29,995 nucleotides of DNA from JANYGM01 sp043764015 (lineage in GTDB: Bacteria; Bacteroidota; Bacteroidia; Cytophagales; Thermonemataceae), in the NCBI GenBank assembly GCA_043764015.1, contig JAYUKY010000112.1, positions 1 through 29,995 of the forward strand, written 5' to 3'. A model generated the notes under the pieces. It made no database searches, was not told where the DNA came from, and saw only the letters and a program-made list of their open reading frames with translations. The position numbers and the translations under genes were made by a program. Shown piece after piece: positions 24,060 through 29,995 of this stretch; position 1 is the stretch's first letter, and each line of letters begins with the position of its first letter.

Positions 24060-25280
24060 CTAATTCGTAATTGAAAGTACGTGTTTTAAAATTTCTTTTT
24101 CGTCTTCAGAAAGTGCTATATTCCGTCTTTGCATCACTTTTTGTGCTACTTCTATGGCTTTTTGAAAATCAAAATTAACGAAATTTTCTCCCTCACTCCA
24201 CGCAAAAGAAGGAATAAATTTGCGTGGAAAACCGCCTCCAAACACGTTAGCACTCACTCCAACGACAGTTCCAGTATTAAACATTGTGTTGATGCCTGCT
24301 TTTGAGTGGTCGCCCATTGTCAGACCGCAAAAAGTTTTATTGGTATCAATGTAAGTTTTTTGCTCATAGTTCCATATTTTGACCGTAGAATAGTTGTTTT
24401 TGAGGTTAGAAGTATTGGTATCAGCCCCCAAATTGCACCATTGCCCAAGTACAGAATTACCTAAAAAACCCTCGTGTCCTTTGTTAGAATAGCCCCAAAT
24501 GACAGAATTAGAGATTTCGCCACCTACTTTTGAGTACGGTCCTATGGTTGTATCACCTTTCATTTTGCTTCCCACACTCACGACTGCGCCCTCGCAAAGG
24601 GCGAAATTCCCTTGAATAACGCTCATTTCTTGTACTTGTGCGTTTTTGCCAATATAAATAAAGCCTTTTTCAGCATTCAAAACGCAAGCTTTGAGGTCTG
24701 CGCCCTCCTCAATAAAAACGTTTTTAGGGTTATAAACAATGGTATGAGGGTCTAAAATAGGCTGACTTTTCCTATGTTTGGTGTATAAAGCAAAATCTAG
24801 GGCTATTTCTGCACCATTATTTCCAAAAATATCGTGAGAATAACGAATATGCGTAATCTGCTTATTTTCTGTTATTTTAGATGTAAGATTTTTATAAAAA
24901 ATGCTATTTTCTGTAATTTCACCAAAATTCAGGTTTTGATGTGTGCGAATGGCAATAATTGTATTCTCATTTTTGAGATAAGTTTCCTCTTCTAATAAAA
25001 AAATCTCTTCTAAAAGTGCTTTATTAGGGCAAATAGCACCATTTATATAAATTTTTTCGTCTGTTGTAGCAGGTAAGTGTGGATATTTTATTTGCAGATA
25101 ATCATCAGTCAAGTAATGAAAACGCACCCCATACGGAATATCCCAATCTTCTTCTATGTGTTCGCTCCATTTTTCGGCAATAGTCCATATTCCTACACGC
25201 AAATCCGCCACAGGACGTGTGAGTGTGAGTGGAAACAAATTTATACGGCTTTTTGGCGTATCAAATAAAATTAAGTGCAT
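24060..25280 (-). CDS. GlmU-related sugar nucleotidyltransferase
   Basis: The 406-residue protein belongs to the GlmU-like family of Bacteroidetes. It has an N-terminal nucleotidyltransferase-like region beginning MHLILFDTPKSRINLFPLTL with TRPVADLRVGI. A left-handed beta-helix made of hexapeptide-type repeats follows (about 190-360: IGKNAQVQEMSVIQGNFALC, DTTIGPYSKVGGEISNSVIW, GINTMFNTGTVVGVSANVFG). It probably makes or transfers an activated sugar for cell-envelope polymers. The exact substrate cannot be read from the sequence. It is expressed from a separate transcript upstream of purH or cotranscribed with it (66-base gap). Confidence 0.88.
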   Translation of the reverse strand: MHLILFDTPKSRINLFPLTLTRPVADLRVGIWTIAEKWSEHIEEDWDIPYGVRFHYLTDDYLQIKYPHLPATTDEKIYINGAICPNKALLEEIFLLEEETYLKNENTIIAIRTHQNLNFGEITENSIFYKNLTSKITENKQITHIRYSHDIFGNNGAEIALDFALYTKHRKSQPILDPHTIVYNPKNVFIEEGADLKACVLNAEKGFIYIGKNAQVQEMSVIQGNFALCEGAVVSVGSKMKGDTTIGPYSKVGGEISNSVIWGYSNKGHEGFLGNSVLGQWCNLGADTNTSNLKNNYSTVKIWNYEQKTYIDTNKTFCGLTMGDHSKAGINTMFNTGTVVGVSANVFGGGFPRKFIPSFAWSEGENFVNFDFQKAIEVAQKVMQRRNIALSEDEKEILKHVLSITN

Positions 25281-25337
25281 AGGAAAAGTAGAATTTTTAA
25301 GTATTGATGTTTGTTTAGATAACGATATTGTTAGTTT

Positions 25338-25505
25338 GTATTCAGTCCCAGCGGGACAATATATTTATAGTAATATGATTTTTTATATGTATTCAGCTCC
25401 AGCGGAGCGAAATATTTATAAAATAGCCTTGCTGATGCCGCTCCGCCGGAGCTGAATACATTTTTTATTCAATTTTCTATAAATATATTGCCCCGCTAGG
25501 GCTAG
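25338..25505. repeat. Array of GC-rich palindromes in an AT-rich gap
   Basis: Four related palindromes: GTCCCAGCGGGAC (25345), GCTCCAGCGGAGC (25396), GCTCCGCCGGAGC (25440) and GCCCCGCTAGGGC (25490). Each is flanked by TGTATTCA on one side or AATATATTTATA on the other. The first two point one way and the last two the other, so the whole block folds back on itself. The 289-base gap 25281-25569 holds nothing else that I see. It is probably a dispersed palindromic repeat family and may end alaS transcripts. Confidence 0.7.
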
Positions 25506-25569
25506 ACACAAATTATCAATATCACTGTCTAGGTACGCCCTTACATTTTAGAAAGTTTATATTGGAGAA

Positions 25570-28338
25570 TTACTTCAAAAACTCACTCACACGCATCAAC
25601 ACACGCTCTATACCGCTTGTATCTGTACCGCCTGCGGTTGCATAAAACGGTTGTCCACCGCCGCCGCCTTTGATTTCTTTAGCAAGTTCTTTGACAATAT
25701 TTCCTGCGTGAAGACTGTTTGCCTTTGCAAATTCTTCTGAAATCATCAACGAAATAAGTGGTTTTCCAGCTATTGTAGCTACATTTAGTAAGAAAAGAGA
25801 ACGCTTTTCATTTTCTATTTGATGTTTCATTTCAAAGGCAATTTGTTTCATTTGGTCTGCTGTTTCCACATCAACCACAGACGAAACAAAACTCACTTCA
25901 AAACCATTCATATTCATTTGTTGTACTTTGGAAAACAAAGTTTGCTTTTCTGCTTTTGTTTGAATGATTTGGTACTTTTCTATTTGTTTTTGCAGCTGAT
26001 GTTTCTCTTCCAAAAGGGTTTCAAGTGCTTTTTTGACATCTTTTGGGTTTTTGAGAAGTTCTTTAACTTGCTCATTTTCAGAGATTTGAGAATTTACAAA
26101 ATTTTCAGCCGTTTGTGCCGTAATTGCCTCAATACGCCTCACGCCAGAAGAAACAGAGCCTTCAGAAATAATCTTAAAAAACCCAATATTTCCTGTACTT
26201 TTTACGTGAGTTCCGCCACACAATTCACGAGAAAAATCAGCATCAAAAGTAATGACACGCACAAAATTACCATATTTTTCTCCAAAAAGTGCAGTTGCTT
26301 TTAACTCTTCTATGGCTTTTGCAATAGGAACATTACGGCGTTCGTCTAGCAAAATATTTTCTCTAATCTTTTGATTTACAATGTTTTCCACTTTGGTTAT
26401 TTCCTCGTCAGAAACTTTGGAAAAATGCGTAAAATCAAACCTAAGCACCTCATCATTCACCAAAGAGCCTTTTTGCGCAATATGATTGCCCAAAACCTGC
26501 TTTAAAGCTGCTTGCAAAAGATGCGTTGCAGAGTGATTGTTTTGAGAAGATAGACGTTTTTCAACATTTATGTTTGCCAAAACACTAAAACTATTGTCAG
26601 TATTCTCCAAATGCGCTTTTTTATAGTTTTCAATGAAACCCATAAATTGTTTATCATCAGAGAAATGCACAATCAAATCATTCTCTTTTTTGGTATCATA
26701 AAAAGAAAGTTGATGATTTTTATCTTGATAATTAAAGCTAATTATCCCAGTATCACCAACTTGTCCGCCACTTTCTGCATAAAAAGGCGTTTTATCTAAC
26801 ACAATTTGATAGAAAGTTTTGTTTTTCTCTTTTATGGTACGATAACGCAAGATTTTTGACTCACACGCAAGTACATCATAACCAACAAATGTGGTGGTAG
26901 AACTATGTATTATCAGAGGTGTTTTATTGCTAAGTACCCTTGGAAAATATGTAGCCCTATCTTCAATAATTTGCCAATCATCTTTTTCTTGCGTTTGTTG
27001 GTTGCGTGAGCGGTCTTTTTGAATTTTCATTTCTGCATCAAAACCCTCTTTATCAAAAGAAAAACCGTTCTCACGACCAATAAGAGCCGTTAAATCTTCT
27101 GGAAAACCAAAAGTATCATACAACTCAAAAGCAATTTTCCCATCAATGATTTTACTAGCGTTTCCGCTGGCATTCTCTTGAGAAAGATAGTTATCCAAGC
27201 GTTTTAAGCCGTTTTCAAGCGTTTTCAAAAAAGATTTTTCTTCCTCGTGAATGACGTTTGTAATAAATTCTTGTTGGTTGATGATTTCAGGGAAAACATC
27301 TTTAAATTGGTTTGCCAAAAGTGGCACAATTTGACACAAAAACGGCTCTGTAAAGCCCAAATACGTATATCCATAACGGACAGCCCTGCGCAAAATGCGC
27401 CTAATCACGTAACCTGCGCCATTACTTGCAGGCAGTTGTCCATCTGCAATGGTGAATGTAATAGCTCTAATATGGTCAGCAACCACACGCAGGGCAATAT
27501 CTGTTTTTTCATTTTCAGCGTATTTTACGTTGGCTTTTGTGGCTACAAACTGTATAATAGGCTGAAAAACATCAGAATCATAATTAGAATTTTTGCCCTC
27601 AATAGCCCTGCAAAGGCGTTCAAAGCCCATTCCTGTATCAATATGTTTGTTTGGAAGGGCAATGAGTGAGCCGTTTGCCCTGCGCTCAAATTGCATAAAA
27701 ACCAAATTCCAAATTTCAATGACTTGGGCATCATCATTATTAACTAAATCTCTACCACCTTTTTTAGCTATTTCTTCATCAGAACGCAAATCAATGTGGA
27801 TTTCGGAGCAAGGACCACAAGGACCAGTTGCGCCCATTTCCCAAAAATTATCCTTTTTTGAGCCATAAATAATCTTTTCTTTTGGCACAAATTCTAACCA
27901 AATAGCCTCTGTTTCTGTATCTAAGGGCATATTATCTTTTTCATCTCCACCAAAAACAGAAACATAAAGCCTATCTTTTGGTAATTTATAAACTTCTGTA
28001 AGCAACTCCCACGCCCACGAGATAGCCTCACGCTTAAAATAATCTCCAAAAGACCAATTTCCTAGCATTTCAAAAAGCGTATGGTGATAGGTGTCGTGTC
28101 CAACATCTTCTAAATCATTATGCTTTCCTGTAACTCTAAGGCACTTTTGCGTATCTGCAATGCGTGTAGAGGCAGGCGTTCCGTTACCTAAAAAATAATC
28201 TTTAAACGGTGCCATACCTGAGTTTACAAACATCAAAGTTGGGTCGTTTTTGAGTACAAGAGGCGCAGAAGGCACAATAAGATGCTGTTTGCTTTTGAAA
28301 AAATCTAAGAATTTCTGTCTTACTTCGTTGGAGGTCAT
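25570..28338 (-). CDS. alaS: Alanyl-tRNA synthetase
   Basis: The enzyme charges tRNA-Ala and clears mischarged tRNA. At 922 residues it is somewhat longer than the usual 875. The class II catalytic core is at the N-terminus (DFFKSKQHLIVPSAPLV, MFVNSGMAPFKDYFLG, HHTLFEMLGNWSFGDYFKRE). The editing domain has zinc ligands in HSATHLL and CGGTH. The C-terminal region is a coiled coil plus a glycine-rich C-Ala part (EIKGGGGGQPFYATAGG). All motifs are intact. It is transcribed alone on the minus strand. Confidence 0.97.
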   Translation of the reverse strand: MTSNEVRQKFLDFFKSKQHLIVPSAPLVLKNDPTLMFVNSGMAPFKDYFLGNGTPASTRIADTQKCLRVTGKHNDLEDVGHDTYHHTLFEMLGNWSFGDYFKREAISWAWELLTEVYKLPKDRLYVSVFGGDEKDNMPLDTETEAIWLEFVPKEKIIYGSKKDNFWEMGATGPCGPCSEIHIDLRSDEEIAKKGGRDLVNNDDAQVIEIWNLVFMQFERRANGSLIALPNKHIDTGMGFERLCRAIEGKNSNYDSDVFQPIIQFVATKANVKYAENEKTDIALRVVADHIRAITFTIADGQLPASNGAGYVIRRILRRAVRYGYTYLGFTEPFLCQIVPLLANQFKDVFPEIINQQEFITNVIHEEEKSFLKTLENGLKRLDNYLSQENASGNASKIIDGKIAFELYDTFGFPEDLTALIGRENGFSFDKEGFDAEMKIQKDRSRNQQTQEKDDWQIIEDRATYFPRVLSNKTPLIIHSSTTTFVGYDVLACESKILRYRTIKEKNKTFYQIVLDKTPFYAESGGQVGDTGIISFNYQDKNHQLSFYDTKKENDLIVHFSDDKQFMGFIENYKKAHLENTDNSFSVLANINVEKRLSSQNNHSATHLLQAALKQVLGNHIAQKGSLVNDEVLRFDFTHFSKVSDEEITKVENIVNQKIRENILLDERRNVPIAKAIEELKATALFGEKYGNFVRVITFDADFSRELCGGTHVKSTGNIGFFKIISEGSVSSGVRRIEAITAQTAENFVNSQISENEQVKELLKNPKDVKKALETLLEEKHQLQKQIEKYQIIQTKAEKQTLFSKVQQMNMNGFEVSFVSSVVDVETADQMKQIAFEMKHQIENEKRSLFLLNVATIAGKPLISLMISEEFAKANSLHAGNIVKELAKEIKGGGGGQPFYATAGGTDTSGIERVLMRVSEFLK

Positions 28339-28376
28339 TATTGAGTTGTGAGTTTTGAGTTGTTAATTGTGAGTTT
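28339..28376 (-). repeat. A/C-rich pre-start tract before alaS
   Basis: The coding strand reads CTCACAATTAACAACTCAAA, ACTCACAACTCAATA, then ATG: short imperfect repeats of the same kind as before purH and glyQS. Confidence 0.5.
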
Positions 28377-28384
28377 ACAAGGTG

Positions 28385-28392
28385 CAAATTTA
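28385..28392 (-). promoter_or_regulatory. Probable -7 box of alaS
   Basis: The minus strand reads TAAATTTG, matching TAnnTTTG, about 50 bases before the start codon. No clear -33 TTG is present. Confidence 0.45.
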
Positions 28393-28443
28393 ACGAAAAA
28401 AATGAAAATAAGGACTTTTTGGGTAAGGAAATATATTTTTATG

Positions 28444-28475
28444 TTTGCTTTTTGAAGGATTTTGATGTAATATTG
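28444..28475 (+). promoter_or_regulatory. Possible promoter of the repeat protein gene
   Basis: TTTG (28444-28447), 20 bases, then TAATATTG (28468-28475), one base off TAnnTTTG. The ATG at 28491 is only 15 bases further, so the leader would be very short. Confidence 0.4.
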
Positions 28476-28490
28476 TAGGAAATAAATACT

Positions 28491-29891
28491 ATGGAAAATA
28501 CAGAAAAATACGGAATTATTTCAGCACAGGAGTTTTTAAGGCGTTTGTATGCTGGTGAAGAAATTAAAGATATAAAAGTAAATGAAGATATTTTTATTGA
28601 TACTTTCCAAATGAGAGGCAACCCCATAACTATTAAATCTGGTAAATTTTCTAATTTTCAAATCTTTTGCACGCTTGAATCAGCCAAATTTATACATCTG
28701 AGTATATTAGGAGGAGATTTTGATTGTTTCAAAATCTTGGAAGATGTACGCATAAATAAATTATTAATTCAATCTGGAATATTTACAGATTTTGCTATTT
28801 CTGATGCAAAAATTGATTATTTTACAATTAATGGTGGATTGTTTGAAGTTCCTGTAATAGAAAGAACAAAATTACTAAATACAACAATAAATTTTGGTAA
28901 TTTTCCTAAATTTACTATTGATAATGCTGACTTTGGCACGTTTATAATTAAAAAAGGTGAATTTGGAGATTTTACACTTAGTAGTGGTATATTCAAAATA
29001 TTTAAGGTTTTAGGAGGCTCATTTTCTGATTTTGTAATTGAAGATGGAAAGTTTGATGAGTTAGAGATAAGTAACGGTGAACTAGATATTTTTGAAATGC
29101 ACGCAGGATTATTTTTGAATTTCAGAATTAACAAATGTAAATCAACTAATTGTTTTTCTATTGAGGGTGGGGAATTTACTGGAACATTTACTATTACTGG
29201 AGAATTTCAGAATTTTTACATCAATGGTGGAGAATATAGTTATAGAACTTGTTTTATAATAGGTTGTACTTTTAACTTCTTTGAAATTAGTGATGGGAAT
29301 TTTAAAAATATTCTCCAAATAGGTGTTGAGGGCATTAATAGCATGCTCTTTGAGGATAAAGCTAGATTTATTGGTGGGATTTTTAGAACTCTCTTGTTTT
29401 GTGGTGGAAAATTTAAAAATGGATTAATGTTGTCAAACAATATAAAAATACAAGAAAATTGTAAGTTTTTAGGTGGGGAATATATAAAACCTATCTCATT
29501 AAATGCAGGGATAGATGTTAGTAATTCAATATTTTACTTCAACAAAAATTTATTAGTGGGGCAAATTCAATTTAGTACATCTTTTGCAGTTAAAAACACT
29601 TATTTTGAAAATAATGAAAATTTACTCCCTAATTTACTATTTGAAAACTGTGCTATTCCTACTGGCACGCTCATTAAAATCAATGAAACGCACATTGAAA
29701 ATATCAGTTTTATAAACTCCGTTAATTTTGGAAATATTGTGTTTAGTGGTGTAAAAGGTACTAAAAATAAGGCAACACAACAATCAACTTTAAAAATCAA
29801 TAATTCTGATTTGGGTAAAACTACCTTTATTGATTGTGATTTTGAAGAAATGGAATTGGATTTTAGAGTATGTTTAGAAACTATTTTATAG
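28491..29891 (+). CDS. Repeat-built, probable beta-helix protein of unknown role
   Basis: I do not recognise a named family. After a 40-residue head (GIISAQEFLRRLYAGEEIKD) the 466-residue protein consists of irregular repeats of about 18-22 residues with the theme (G)xFxxFxIxxGxFxxFxI, for example SGKFSNFQIF, GEFGDFTLSSGIFKIFKVLG, GSFSDFVIEDGKFDELEIS. Such spacing of small and aromatic or aliphatic residues fits the rungs of a right-handed beta-helix, akin to pentapeptide-repeat or bactofilin-like solenoids. There is no signal peptide or membrane segment, so it is probably cytoplasmic. The last stretch (DFEEMELDFRVCLETIL) is less regular, and a lost C-terminal part cannot be excluded. It is divergent from alaS and stands alone on this strand. 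Confidence 0.85.
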   Translation: MENTEKYGIISAQEFLRRLYAGEEIKDIKVNEDIFIDTFQMRGNPITIKSGKFSNFQIFCTLESAKFIHLSILGGDFDCFKILEDVRINKLLIQSGIFTDFAISDAKIDYFTINGGLFEVPVIERTKLLNTTINFGNFPKFTIDNADFGTFIIKKGEFGDFTLSSGIFKIFKVLGGSFSDFVIEDGKFDELEISNGELDIFEMHAGLFLNFRINKCKSTNCFSIEGGEFTGTFTITGEFQNFYINGGEYSYRTCFIIGCTFNFFEISDGNFKNILQIGVEGINSMLFEDKARFIGGIFRTLLFCGGKFKNGLMLSNNIKIQENCKFLGGEYIKPISLNAGIDVSNSIFYFNKNLLVGQIQFSTSFAVKNTYFENNENLLPNLLFENCAIPTGTLIKINETHIENISFINSVNFGNIVFSGVKGTKNKATQQSTLKINNSDLGKTTFIDCDFEEMELDFRVCLETIL

Positions 29892-29925
29892 AAATATAAC
29901 AATGTAAAATATTACGTATCTTTTG

Positions 29926-29933
29926 TAATTTTG
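29926..29933 (+). promoter_or_regulatory. Possible -7 box at the window edge
   Basis: TAATTTTG matches TAnnTTTG and lies 32 bases before an ATG at 29966. A -33 TTG was not identified. Confidence 0.35.
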
Positions 29934-29965
29934 TATAAAATTATCACAATTATATTCAATTACGG

Positions 29966-29995
29966 ATGAAATCTTACAAGTTTAAAGTACGCAGT
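29966..29995 (+). CDS. Possible start of a gene cut by the window end
   Basis: An open frame beginning MKSYKFKVRS runs off the window edge. Ten codons are too few to name a family. The only support is the upstream -7-like box and the spacing after the previous stop. Confidence 0.3.
   Translation, partial: MKSYKFKVRS

Overview
The window is AT-rich chromosomal DNA from a member of the Bacteroidota. The support is: promoters of the TAnnTTTG type, almost no Shine-Dalgarno sequences, a class I lanthipeptide leader of the Bacteroidetes kind (L-x-L-x-K-x-T ... GG), a GlmU-related nucleotidyltransferase typical of that phylum, and OmpA/PD40 and two-subunit-style M16 proteins. A marine or soil Cytophagales-like bacterium fits, but the genus is not something I can establish from the sequence.

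Left half (about 300-14,460), accessory: a ribosomally made, post-translationally modified peptide island. It opens with a 5'-truncated TlpA-like thioredoxin and a large membrane protein joining a dead C39-like domain, a vitamin K epoxide reductase (VKOR) domain and a thioredoxin domain. Then come a truncated copy of the C39 exporter start, an inverted-repeat element and a divergent XRE regulator. The core follows: a LanC cyclase, three precursor-peptide cassettes, a full-length LanB dehydratase and a C39-peptidase ABC transporter. A MazEF pair, an HlyD-type membrane fusion protein and a lipoprotein complete the block, which closes at a strong bidirectional terminator. LanB and LanC would install lanthionine rings on the cores, the C39 transporter would cut after the GG and export the product, HlyD would bridge the periplasm, and the VKOR/thioredoxin proteins could handle cysteine redox. 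No TolC-like outer-membrane channel is in the window.

The most striking regulatory feature is a five-copy promoter module in front of lanC, each precursor and lanB. It consists of two (once three) TATTAA-N4-TTAATA dyads spaced exactly 20 bp, then GG, then exactly 21 nt to a TAnnTTTG box, with no usual -33 box. The three precursor cassettes are nearly identical in promoter, 5' UTR, leader and terminator but differ almost completely in their core peptides.

Right half (about 14,500-28,340), mostly housekeeping: an M16 zinc peptidase, rpmH-rnpA, glycyl-tRNA synthetase, a small unknown protein next to an OmpA/PD40 protein, a sensor histidine kinase without a partner regulator nearby, purH, a GlmU-like nucleotidyltransferase and alaS. 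All except rpmH-rnpA are on the minus strand. The window ends with an unfamiliar repeat-built protein on the plus strand, probably a beta-helix, and the possible start of one more gene. Palindromic intergenic repeats occur at about 131-256 and 25,338-25,505, and small A/C-rich tracts sit directly before several start codons.
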